From a virus, in the IMG/VR virus record IMGVR_UViG_3300021977_000004, positions 1 to 31,658 of that record: a stretch of 31,658 nucleotides of DNA; one strand, given 5' to 3'. The notes beneath the pieces are model-generated. The model searched no databases, was not told the origin of the DNA, and saw only the letters and a program-made list of their open reading frames with translations. This document shows positions 5,735-13,097 of the stretch, piece by piece. Both the position numbers and the translations under genes were made by a program. The first letter of the stretch is position 1. The number at the start of each line of letters is the position of its first letter.

Positions 5735-7327
5735 ATGCCAAAGAATAAGCAGAGCAAAGTAGCAGTGGAATCTTTCCTAAAAAGATACTCTGCAGCAAAG
5801 GCGCATCGTGCCACATGGGAATCTCACTGGAAGGAATGTTATGAGTACGCATTACCTCAACGTGAGGTATTCACTAATGGTCAACCAGGTGCAAAGAAGA
5901 ACACACGTATTTACGATTCAACAGCGCTTATTGCTACACAGCGATTTGCATCAAGACTACAGTCAACACTGATACCACCATTCAAACAGTGGGCGAAGTT
6001 ATCAGCAGGTAGTTCTATTCCAAAAGAACACCAGATGCAAGTTGATAAAGACTTAGAGCAAACAACTGGTGTATTGTTCAGTTACATTAATCAATCTAAT
6101 CTAGCAACAGAGGCTAACGAGGCTTTCTTAGACCTTGCAGTTGGCACTGGTGCTTTGTTACTTGAAGAGGGTGAAGGCGACCAGTTACTAAAGTTTACTG
6201 CTGTACCACTTAAAGAACTTATCATTGAGAATGGTGGACAAGGCTCTGTTGAAACAGTATTTAGAGAGCATGGTGTCCCTGCTAGGGATATTACTCGTAT
6301 CTGGCCAAAGGGAACTGTATCTGATTCAGTTAAGCGAATCATTGAAGAGAAACCTAATGACCTTGTTGATGTCATTGAAGGAACAATTTACAATGAGAAG
6401 AACAAGAACTTTGAGTATGTAATCATTGAGGCATCAACAAAACATGTAGTTTTTGAAGACTATTACGATGTATCACCATGGATTGTATTCAGATGGTCTA
6501 AGGTAGCAGGCGAGCGCTATGGTCGTGGCCCAGTAATGACAGCACTGCCAGACATTAAGACTGCTAATGAAGTAGTAAAGTTTGTATTGAACAATGCTGA
6601 GAAAGAGATAGCAGGTGTTTATACAGCAGTGGATGATGGTGTACTTAATCCTTGGACTGTTAATACAGCACCAGGTTCTATCATTCCAGTAGCACAACAA
6701 GGCTCATTGCAACAACTACAGTCTGGTGGAAACTTCAATGTATCGCAGCTAGTGTTGGAAGAGTTACGCAACAACATTAGAATGGCTTTGTATCATGACC
6801 AGTTAGGACCAGTAGGTGGCGCAACTAAGTCAGCAACAGAGATTTCAATTAGACAGCAAGAACTAATGAGTGATATTGGCTCATCGTTTGGTAGATTACA
6901 GACAGAGTTCATCAATAAACTTATCAAGCGTTCAATTGATATTCTAAAGCGTAATGGACATGTTCCAGACATCGCAGTAGGCAATCAAGTCATTGATATT
7001 AAAGTAATTTCTCCACTTGCTCAACAGCAAGACATGGAAGAGGTGAACAAGTTGGCACAGTTTGTAGAACTTGCAGGAATGGTTGGGCCAGAGGCATTAC
7101 AGTTAGGCCTTGACCTTGAGGCAATGCCAGAGCATCTTGCGAGATTATTAGGCATTGACCCTTCGTTAGTTAGAAGTAAAGGTCAGCGTGAGCAAATCAA
7201 AAAAGCACAAGCAGAGGAAATGAAACAACAGCAGATGTTACAGACTGCAATAGAAAACCCAGAGTTAGCACAGCAAGCAGCAGAGAACCCAGAGATGGTA
7301 GATGCTGCAATGAAGGGTGAACTATGA
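5735..7327 (+). CDS. Portal (head-to-tail connector) protein
   Basis: The 530-residue protein has the T7 gp8-type portal layout. The N-terminal helical segment reads ATWESHWKECYEYALPQ, followed by IYDSTALIATQRFASRLQSTLIPPFKQWAKL, the portal-core ATEISIRQQEL near residue 370, and a Gln/Glu-rich helical C-terminus (QAEEMKQQQMLQTAIENPE). The dodecameric portal is the DNA channel of the vertex, the docking site for terminase and the base for the tail. AAGGA precedes the ATG. The stop overlaps the next start (ATGA). Confidence 0.92.
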   Translation: MPKNKQSKVAVESFLKRYSAAKAHRATWESHWKECYEYALPQREVFTNGQPGAKKNTRIYDSTALIATQRFASRLQSTLIPPFKQWAKLSAGSSIPKEHQMQVDKDLEQTTGVLFSYINQSNLATEANEAFLDLAVGTGALLLEEGEGDQLLKFTAVPLKELIIENGGQGSVETVFREHGVPARDITRIWPKGTVSDSVKRIIEEKPNDLVDVIEGTIYNEKNKNFEYVIIEASTKHVVFEDYYDVSPWIVFRWSKVAGERYGRGPVMTALPDIKTANEVVKFVLNNAEKEIAGVYTAVDDGVLNPWTVNTAPGSIIPVAQQGSLQQLQSGGNFNVSQLVLEELRNNIRMALYHDQLGPVGGATKSATEISIRQQELMSDIGSSFGRLQTEFINKLIKRSIDILKRNGHVPDIAVGNQVIDIKVISPLAQQQDMEEVNKLAQFVELAGMVGPEALQLGLDLEAMPEHLARLLGIDPSLVRSKGQREQIKKAQAEEMKQQQMLQTAIENPELAQQAAENPEMVDAAMKGEL

Positions 7328-7542
7328 TAGCAGATGGCAAAGATATTGATGCTCTGATAGCCAAAGTATTCAAGAGCAAGGATGGCAAAGTATTGTTGTC
7401 CTTTCTTGATGAACGGTTTATTAGGCAAGCAGTGTGTAATCCTGGCCAAGTGGAAGGTCAAGGTTATTTTAGAGAGGGGCAGAACAGTGTCATTAGATAC
7501 TTTCAGTCTTGTATTAAACGTCAAGAGAAAGGCGATTACTAA
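7324..7542 (+). CDS. Bbp19-like small structural protein
   Basis: The 72-residue protein fits the Bbp19-like pattern found beside portals in podoviruses: FKSKDGKVLLSFLDERF, then a Pro-Gly (NPGQ) and YFREGQNSVIRYFQSCI. Bordetella phage BPP-1 Bbp19 is structural, but its exact role is not known to me. It overlaps the portal end by four bases and precedes the scaffold gene. Confidence 0.7.
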   Translation: MIADGKDIDALIAKVFKSKDGKVLLSFLDERFIRQAVCNPGQVEGQGYFREGQNSVIRYFQSCIKRQEKGDY

Positions 7543-7558
7543 TTACGTGGAGTAATGT

Positions 7559-8326
7559 ATGAGTGAAGAAGAATCAATATTGTCAGCAACGGCAGAGCAA
7601 ACAGAGCAAACAGAAGAAACAGTAGCGCCAGAAGGCCAAGCACCAGAATCAGAGGCAACACCAGGTTGGTTATTATCAGAGGGTGTTAATGGTGAGGGCG
7701 ATGCACCAGATTGGTTCAAGTCTAGTAAGTATGACTCAGTAGCAGAGCAGGCTAAAGCCTATGCAGGATTAGAATCTAAGTTAGGTTCATTCACTGGCGC
7801 ACCTAAAGATGGTTACGTGGTTGAACTTGATGAGTCACTAGGATATACAATCCCAGAAGACGACCCACTACTAGGTGAGTTCGGTGAGTGGGCGAAAGAG
7901 GCAGGTCTATCTCAAGATGCTCATAACAAACTACTCAACATGTACGTTAATCATACAGTTGGTCAGACAGATTCAATTGATGTGAATGATGAGATTAAGA
8001 AGATTGGACAAGATGCCGAGCGCAGGATTAAGGATGTTACTCATTGGGGTCAAGCAAACCTTGATGAAAATGAATACGCTGTGTTACAGACAATGGCTAC
8101 AACAGCAGATGGATTCCAATTGATTGAGAAGTTAAAAGGAATGTCTAGGGAAACACAAGTATCAGCACCAGACACAGTTAAACCTGTTGACTCTATGACT
8201 GAAAACAAACTGTATGAGTTGATTTCTGATTCAAGATACGCATCAAATCCAGACTATAGAGCAGAAGTTGAAGGTAAGTTTAGGGATTTCTATGGCTCTG
8301 CACCTGCAAATACTATTAAACAATAG
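7559..8326 (+). CDS. Capsid scaffold protein
   Basis: The 255-residue acidic protein has a disordered Glu/Thr/Pro/Gln-rich N-terminus (about 1-35) and then PDWFKSSKYDSVAEQAKAYAGLESKLG. This last segment is the usual scaffold motif seen between portal and capsid genes in T7-like phages. Middle helices follow, then a C-terminal SRYASNPDYRAEVEGKFRDFY that could be the coat-binding end. Scaffold guides assembly of the procapsid and then leaves. A GGAG ribosome binding site precedes the ATG. Confidence 0.85.
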   Translation: MSEEESILSATAEQTEQTEETVAPEGQAPESEATPGWLLSEGVNGEGDAPDWFKSSKYDSVAEQAKAYAGLESKLGSFTGAPKDGYVVELDESLGYTIPEDDPLLGEFGEWAKEAGLSQDAHNKLLNMYVNHTVGQTDSIDVNDEIKKIGQDAERRIKDVTHWGQANLDENEYAVLQTMATTADGFQLIEKLKGMSRETQVSAPDTVKPVDSMTENKLYELISDSRYASNPDYRAEVEGKFRDFYGSAPANTIKQ

Positions 8327-8358
8327 CGTTGTAACCCTATCTACTAAAGGAAATCACG

Positions 8359-8376
8359 AGGGGATTTAATTCCCCT
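8359..8376 (+). other. Hairpin downstream of scaffold gene
   Basis: AGGGGA (8359-8364) and TCCCCT (8371-8376) form a perfect six-pair stem with a six-base loop, but an A tract rather than a T tract follows, so it is not a standard terminator. It may protect the 3' end of the upstream message or attenuate read-through into the capsid unit. Confidence 0.4.
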
Positions 8377-8386
8377 TAAAAAAACC

Positions 8387-8414
8387 TTTACTTTGGGTTG
8401 GTTTTTGTTATAAT
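8387..8414 (+). promoter_or_regulatory. Promoter of the major capsid unit
   Basis: TTTACT (8387-8392), a 16-base spacer and a perfect TATAAT (8409-8414) precede the capsid gene by about 135 bases. An imperfectly spaced dyad, TGGGTTG (8394-8400) with CAACCCA (8415-8421), straddles the -10 and could be an operator. The GTTTTTG just before the -10 also occurs before the -10 of the promoter at 956-983. Confidence 0.65.
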
Positions 8415-8439
8415 CAACCCACAGATACCCTTCTCTAAG

Positions 8440-8504
8440 GCCTGTATTGGAAGTTTAAGCGCCTCGAAAGCGCCAGATTCAACCCGATACAGGCTACTTG
8501 AATC
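8440..8504 (+). ncRNA. Structured 5' leader of the capsid mRNA
   Basis: An 11-pair helix with one G-U pair joins 8440-8450 and 8484-8494. Inside it is a GCGC hairpin (8459-8462 with 8470-8473). GATTCAA in the loop (8476-8482) is fully complementary to TTGAATC (8498-8504) just past the helix, giving either a pseudoknot or an alternative hairpin. The linker of three bases is short for crossing an 11-pair helix, so a switch between folds is at least as likely. The ribosome binding site lies 30 bases downstream (AAGGAG, 8535-8540). Confidence 0.5.
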
Positions 8505-8548
8505 GAAAAACAGTAACATAATTTTTTTTATTCTAAGGAGAAGACACA

Positions 8549-9391
8549 ATGTCTATCAATTTAAGTTCAGCAGCATCAGCACAGTTTGATGCAGAAGTAA
8601 AGCATGCCTTTCAAGGCGTAGGTCAATTAAGAGATACAGTTCGCATCCGTAATGGTGTTGTTGGTGATACTCACAACTTCCGTACTATGGGCAAAGGTAT
8701 GGCACTAGCACGTGGAACAACTCAAGCAGACGTAATAGCAATGGATGTTGCACACGCTAAAGTTGCAGCAACTCTAGGCAACTATGTTGCACCAGAGTAC
8801 ACAGACATCTTTGATGCAGCAGAGGTAAACTTTGATGAGCGCACTGAGTTAGCACAAACTATCGCAGGCGCACTAGGCCGTAAGTTAGACCAGTTAATTA
8901 TCAATAGTTTATCAGCAGGTTCTACTATTGCTAAAGACTACGAGGCATCTGGCACTACCACCAACATGACACTACAGAAGATTACTGGCGCATCTGCTAC
9001 GTTATCTGACAATGGTGTTCCAATGGAAGGTCGTGTTATGGTTGTTTCACCTGCAGCGATTCAGTCAATGATGAACGATTCAACTATCACATCTGCAGAC
9101 TACAATGCACTACGCGTATTGATGTCTGGTGAGATTAATACTTTCATGGGTTTTGAGTGGAAGATGATTGAAACTCGTGCAGAAGGTGGCTTATCTGTTA
9201 CTTCTAACATTCGTGATTGTTACGCATACAGCAAATCAGCAGTTGGTTTAGCAATCGGTATCGACTTATCTACAGAAGTAAACTATGTACCAGAGAAGGT
9301 TTCATGGTTATCACTTGGTAAGATGAAAGCAGGTGCTGTAACTATTGACACTTCTGGTGTAGTTAAGATTGAAATTGACGAAACTAAATAA
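8549..9391 (+). CDS. Major capsid protein
   Basis: The 280-residue protein follows the scaffold gene and has the sequence style of small HK97-fold coats of podoviruses. The N-terminal part reads SAAQFDAEVKHAFQG-like, then FRTMGKGMALARG, YVAPEYTDIFDAAEVNFDERTELAQTIAGALGR and a C-terminal VSWLSLGKMKAGAVTID. It has its own promoter, a structured leader and a strong AAGGAG site, and it is followed one gene later by a terminator, as expected for the most abundant protein. No separate protease gene or obvious processing site is visible. Confidence 0.88.
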   Translation: MSINLSSAASAQFDAEVKHAFQGVGQLRDTVRIRNGVVGDTHNFRTMGKGMALARGTTQADVIAMDVAHAKVAATLGNYVAPEYTDIFDAAEVNFDERTELAQTIAGALGRKLDQLIINSLSAGSTIAKDYEASGTTTNMTLQKITGASATLSDNGVPMEGRVMVVSPAAIQSMMNDSTITSADYNALRVLMSGEINTFMGFEWKMIETRAEGGLSVTSNIRDCYAYSKSAVGLAIGIDLSTEVNYVPEKVSWLSLGKMKAGAVTIDTSGVVKIEIDETK

Positions 9392-9408
9392 TACAATAGG
9401 AGTTAATT

Positions 9409-9795
9409 ATGGCTTTTGATGACAGAAGGTTCGCCAAGATAAGTTCTTGTGCTAACTCAAGACTGCCAGTGTTGTGGGGTTATGCTACAAACGACACTGT
9501 AAAGCAAGTAGATACAGAAGGTTACTTTAATGAAGTTTCAGATACTGTTCAAGTTGGAGATGTTATTCTTGCAACTACCATCAACGGCTCTTGTTCAATT
9601 ACCAGAGCAGATACTACGGCTCATGATAATAGTGTTGACTGTGTGGCAGATGATTCTACCCATGACGGCTCAGGTGATGCAGGTGTTTGGACTAGCACAG
9701 GTGCAGCAGCAGGACACCTTCTTGTTCTCAGTAATACTTTAGGAGTTGTTAATGTGGCAAACACTACACCAATGACAACAACAGATACTGATTAA
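9409..9795 (+). CDS. Putative capsid decoration protein
   Basis: The 128-residue protein is rich in Thr, Ser, Asp and Val. It contains LWGYATNDTVKQVDTEGYFNEVSDTVQVGDVILA (about residues 22-55), a pattern common to beta-rich decoration or head-fibre proteins encoded after capsid genes. The Thr-rich C-terminus looks flexible. It shares the capsid transcription unit and lies before the UUCG terminator, so it should be made in large amounts. The role is inferred from pattern and position. Confidence 0.55.
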   Translation: MAFDDRRFAKISSCANSRLPVLWGYATNDTVKQVDTEGYFNEVSDTVQVGDVILATTINGSCSITRADTTAHDNSVDCVADDSTHDGSGDAGVWTSTGAAAGHLLVLSNTLGVVNVANTTPMTTTDTD

Positions 9796-9809
9796 GTTGC
9801 TTTAACTCT

Positions 9810-9835
9810 AGGCCTTCTTCGGAGGGCCTTTTATT
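9810..9835 (+). terminator. Intrinsic terminator after the capsid unit
   Basis: An eight-pair stem (9810-9817 with 9822-9829, one G-U pair) is capped by a UUCG tetraloop closed by C-G and followed by TTTATT. This is a textbook rho-independent terminator and bounds the capsid plus decoration unit. Confidence 0.88.
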
Positions 9836-9856
9836 AAATCAATTTAGGAAGTTAGC

Positions 9857-10429
9857 ATGTCAGCAGTAGTAAATAACAGTAGTATTGATATCGCATCCAA
9901 AGCATTGTTGCTGATTGGTGAGTCGCCTATCTCTTCATTTGCAGACGATACAACAGCAGGATTAATAGCATCAAACCTATACCAAGCAAGTTACGAGAGT
10001 TTACTAACTCTTCACCCTTGGCGCTTTGCATCTAATAAGAAAACACTATCTAGGCTTACTGCACCACCAATTAATCAATGGAAGTATGGTTTTCAATTAC
10101 CTGCTGATTTTCTAGTGGCGCAACATGTAGATGCTAACAACGATAACTATCAGATATATGGTGATAAGTTGTTCTCTAACAACACATCTATAATCTTAGA
10201 CTACACGTACAAACCAGATGAATCATTCTTACCTGCATACTTTACTGAGTTGCTAGAGTTAAGACTGGCATCTGTGTTTGCAATACCTATTACTGAGTCA
10301 TCTACTAAGGGAGAGTATTACGCAACCCTTGCAGAGAACCAATTAAAGAGAGCCAAGACTGTTGATTCACAAGCAACGCCTTCAATCTCACCAAGAAGAG
10401 ATTCACATATTGTTAGGTCACGTTTCTAA
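9857..10429 (+). CDS. Tail tubular protein A (T7 gp11-like)
   Basis: The 190-residue adaptor has the gp11-type layout: an N-terminal SIDIASKALLLIGESPISSFADDT helix segment, LLTLHPWRFASNKKTLSRL, a strand-rich middle and a C-terminal helix with LKRAKTVDSQ. In T7 this protein forms a dodecameric ring beneath the portal. An AGGAAG site precedes the ATG, and its stop overlaps the next start (TAATG), tying it to tubular protein B. Confidence 0.87.
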   Translation: MSAVVNNSSIDIASKALLLIGESPISSFADDTTAGLIASNLYQASYESLLTLHPWRFASNKKTLSRLTAPPINQWKYGFQLPADFLVAQHVDANNDNYQIYGDKLFSNNTSIILDYTYKPDESFLPAYFTELLELRLASVFAIPITESSTKGEYYATLAENQLKRAKTVDSQATPSISPRRDSHIVRSRF

Positions 10430-12654
10430 TGCCTCAAGCAGTAGCATCACAAACAACCTTCTCAGCAGGTGAACTAGACCCTAGACTTGTATCAAGACAT
10501 GACTACGAGAACTACTACAAAGGTGCTGAAACATTAACCAATGTAGTTTGTCTAGGCCAGGGTGGTGTAAAACGCAGACAAGGTTTAAGGCATGTACATG
10601 AATTAAACGAGCCTATAGTAAGGTTTGTTGAGTTTGAATTTAACATTACACAGACATACCTGCTAGTCTTCGCACCTCTAAAGATGTACATCTACAAAGA
10701 TGGAGTATTACAAACAGGTATTAATGGTGGTGGGAACGACTACTTAACAACCACCTATACTGCATCAGAGTTGCCGAATATTGGTTGGACTCAATCAGCA
10801 GACACACTTATTGTTACTCATAATGACCATGCACCTGTAAAGGTTGTTAGAGGAACAGCACACAACTTATGGACTATATCAAACCTGTCCTTTAAGCATT
10901 TACCTACTTACGACTTCAACCAAGACTATGATAGCACTACATGGAAGAGGTCAACCACTACAGCGCCAAAGTTAGGCGACAGCACAAAAATTAATGTGTC
11001 AGCAGGAAATCCTGTAACTAGCGCACATGTGGGTGGTTACTTTCAAGGTGGTGGTGGTAAGATTCGTATTACATCAGTTTCCACCACAGCAGGCTCTCAA
11101 AGTATTACTGGAAAGGTGTTACAAGAGTTCTCTGAGTTGAAGTTCAATGAGGGAACAGCAAGCATTAATGGCGAAGACGTATCCTTGGAAGAAGTGGTTT
11201 GGACAGCAGAGTATGGCTACCCAGGTGTTTGTACCTTCCATGAAGGCAGACTATGGTTCAGCAACTCTACGCAACTACCTCAAACATTATGGGGTTCAGT
11301 AACAGGCGACTTCTTTAACTTTGATAGAGGTTCAGCAAGAGATGACCAGGCAATTGACATTACATTAGACACAGACTCAGTAAACGCTATTCTTTACTTA
11401 GTGTCTGGCCGACATCTACAGATATTTACAACTGGTGGTGAGTTTCACGTACCAGATAGACCAATTAAGCCTAGTAACATTGGTGTACTTAGGCAAACCA
11501 GATTCGGTGCATTACCAAGTGTAAGGCCGATAAATGTTGATGGTGCTAGCGTGTTTGTTCAAAGAAACGGTAAGCAAGTTCGAGAGTTCTTGTTTGCTTA
11601 TCAAGAAAACTCATACAACTCCACAGAGATTAACCTGTTAGCACCTCATTTAACTAATAACCCTGTATCAATGGCATCCTTAACTGGTGATGTGATTAAT
11701 GAGGGTAACTATATCTATATCGTGAATGGTGATGGCACTATGGCAACATTCATTACGAATAGAGCAGAGGAAGTTCAAGCATGGACTAAATTTGAAACAG
11801 ATGGAAAGATGAAGGATGTCGCTGTAGTTGAGGATGTTGTGTATGTTTATGTGGCACGAGCGAGTTGTAGTATCGTTGGCCTTAATGCTGCACAGTGTAT
11901 ATCGTATGAGCCTACTATAGATGACCCAGAAGTTAGTGCAGGTGATTTTAAGATTGATACAAATTACCGAATATCCAACGTAACAGGCACTACCAATTGG
12001 AGTTCAGTAGGAGGCCCTACTGCGGCAATTATAGGTGACATCTTTTCTGCCACAGCAGACGGCTCTACTCTAGCTGGAGATGTTGGTAGCAACCAGGCGC
12101 ATGAGGGTGGTTTTTGGACAGAGAAATATCACGTTGAAGCCTTAACTCATGACCATTACACAGACTCATCGGTGCGAGTTAAGGACACAGCAGCAATGAC
12201 CGAGGTTGACCTAGGAACTAACCATCTTAATGGTATTGAGTGTCGAGTAAGGGTAGATGGATATGTTGCCGAGAGCAAGATACCAGTAGATGGAAAGATT
12301 ACACTGGATACACCAGGTACTGACGTTGAGGTTGGTCTTCAGTATGGAGTTGTAATTAAGACAATGCCTGTTAATATACAGTTTGCCTCTGGCCCAATCA
12401 ATACGAAGTCAAGAAGAATACTTAGAGTATCAGCACAACTGTATGAATCATCTGGCGTTAGCATCAATGGCAAGGCGTTACCAGTGAGAAATTTTGGTGT
12501 TAATGTATTAGGCACAGGACTAAAAACATTTACAGGTATCAAGACAGTTCCATTGCTTGGGTATTCTAAAACAACCCAAGTTACAATTACACAAGATGAC
12601 CCAATGCCGATGACGTTGTTGGGTTTAAGTTTAGAAGTACAGGCGAGAGGGTAG
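10429..12654 (+). CDS. Tail tubular protein B (T7 gp12-like nozzle)
   Basis: The 741-residue protein starts QTTFSAGELDPRLVSRHDYENYYKGAETLTNVVCLGQGGVKRRQG, the hallmark N-terminus of podovirus nozzle and stabilisation proteins, and contains the expected EGRLWFSNS-like strand of the propeller (about residue 270). It forms the lower tail tube. Around residues 480-560 a segment with two cysteines and GTTNWSSVGG resembles a small inserted module seen in other phage structural proteins. It is followed three bases later by the next gene. Confidence 0.87.
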   Translation: MPQAVASQTTFSAGELDPRLVSRHDYENYYKGAETLTNVVCLGQGGVKRRQGLRHVHELNEPIVRFVEFEFNITQTYLLVFAPLKMYIYKDGVLQTGINGGGNDYLTTTYTASELPNIGWTQSADTLIVTHNDHAPVKVVRGTAHNLWTISNLSFKHLPTYDFNQDYDSTTWKRSTTTAPKLGDSTKINVSAGNPVTSAHVGGYFQGGGGKIRITSVSTTAGSQSITGKVLQEFSELKFNEGTASINGEDVSLEEVVWTAEYGYPGVCTFHEGRLWFSNSTQLPQTLWGSVTGDFFNFDRGSARDDQAIDITLDTDSVNAILYLVSGRHLQIFTTGGEFHVPDRPIKPSNIGVLRQTRFGALPSVRPINVDGASVFVQRNGKQVREFLFAYQENSYNSTEINLLAPHLTNNPVSMASLTGDVINEGNYIYIVNGDGTMATFITNRAEEVQAWTKFETDGKMKDVAVVEDVVYVYVARASCSIVGLNAAQCISYEPTIDDPEVSAGDFKIDTNYRISNVTGTTNWSSVGGPTAAIIGDIFSATADGSTLAGDVGSNQAHEGGFWTEKYHVEALTHDHYTDSSVRVKDTAAMTEVDLGTNHLNGIECRVRVDGYVAESKIPVDGKITLDTPGTDVEVGLQYGVVIKTMPVNIQFASGPINTKSRRILRVSAQLYESSGVSINGKALPVRNFGVNVLGTGLKTFTGIKTVPLLGYSKTTQVTITQDDPMPMTLLGLSLEVQARG

Positions 12655-12657
12655 ATT

Positions 12658-13092
12658 ATGGGTGTTACTGCAATGGTAGTTATGTCAATCGCAAGTGCTG
12701 CGATGCAGGCAAAGGCTGCAAAAGACAAGGCAATAGCTGACAATGAGGCTGAGGATTCAGCATTAAAGAGCCGAGAGTTGGCTAGAACTATGGAACTAAA
12801 TGACATGATGGCCACTAACGCTGTAGAAGGTGGCGCTAGTGGTTTGAGTATGGTTTCTGGAACATTAAAAACAATACAATCATCTAATGAAAACAAATTT
12901 AAACTACAGGTTGGTTCAGATAGAATCACCACTGGTAACAAGATGCGAGCAAATACACAGACTGCTAACAATGCTAAGAATATGGCAATGATGAAAGCGG
13001 CAACATCAATAGTTGGTGGCTACAATGATGCAAGTTCCCTTGCAGGTAGCGATGGAACCTTCTCTTACTTTGGCAAGACTTTCAAAACATAA
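12658..13092 (+). CDS. Internal virion protein A-like (T7 gp14 position)
   Basis: The 144-residue Ala/Met-rich helical protein has a mildly hydrophobic N-terminus (MGVTAMVVMSIASAAMQAKAAKDKA). The middle EGGASGLSMVSGTLKTI matches the pattern of gp14-type core proteins, which are ejected into the outer membrane during infection. It is the first of four consecutive candidate ejection proteins. The identification rests on composition, the GxSGLSMxSGT segment and gene order. Confidence 0.7.
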   Translation: MGVTAMVVMSIASAAMQAKAAKDKAIADNEAEDSALKSRELARTMELNDMMATNAVEGGASGLSMVSGTLKTIQSSNENKFKLQVGSDRITTGNKMRANTQTANNAKNMAMMKAATSIVGGYNDASSLAGSDGTFSYFGKTFKT

Positions 13093-13097
13093 TAATT

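Noticed and set aside
8359-8385. Hairpin after the scaffold gene as a rho-independent terminator
   Set aside because: The stem is followed by AAAAAAA rather than a T tract on the coding strand, so it is listed only as a hairpin.
8434-8500. Possible tRNA in the capsid leader, from GCCTGTA pairing with TACAGGC like an acceptor stem
   Set aside because: The span is only about 56 bases, with no D arm, anticodon arm or proper T arm, and the stem continues to 11 pairs. A leader hairpin fits better.
12339-12971. 210-codon open frame on the minus strand
   Set aside because: It is antisense to the ends of two well-supported structural genes, has hydrophobic low-quality composition, and lacks a ribosome binding site or family resemblance.
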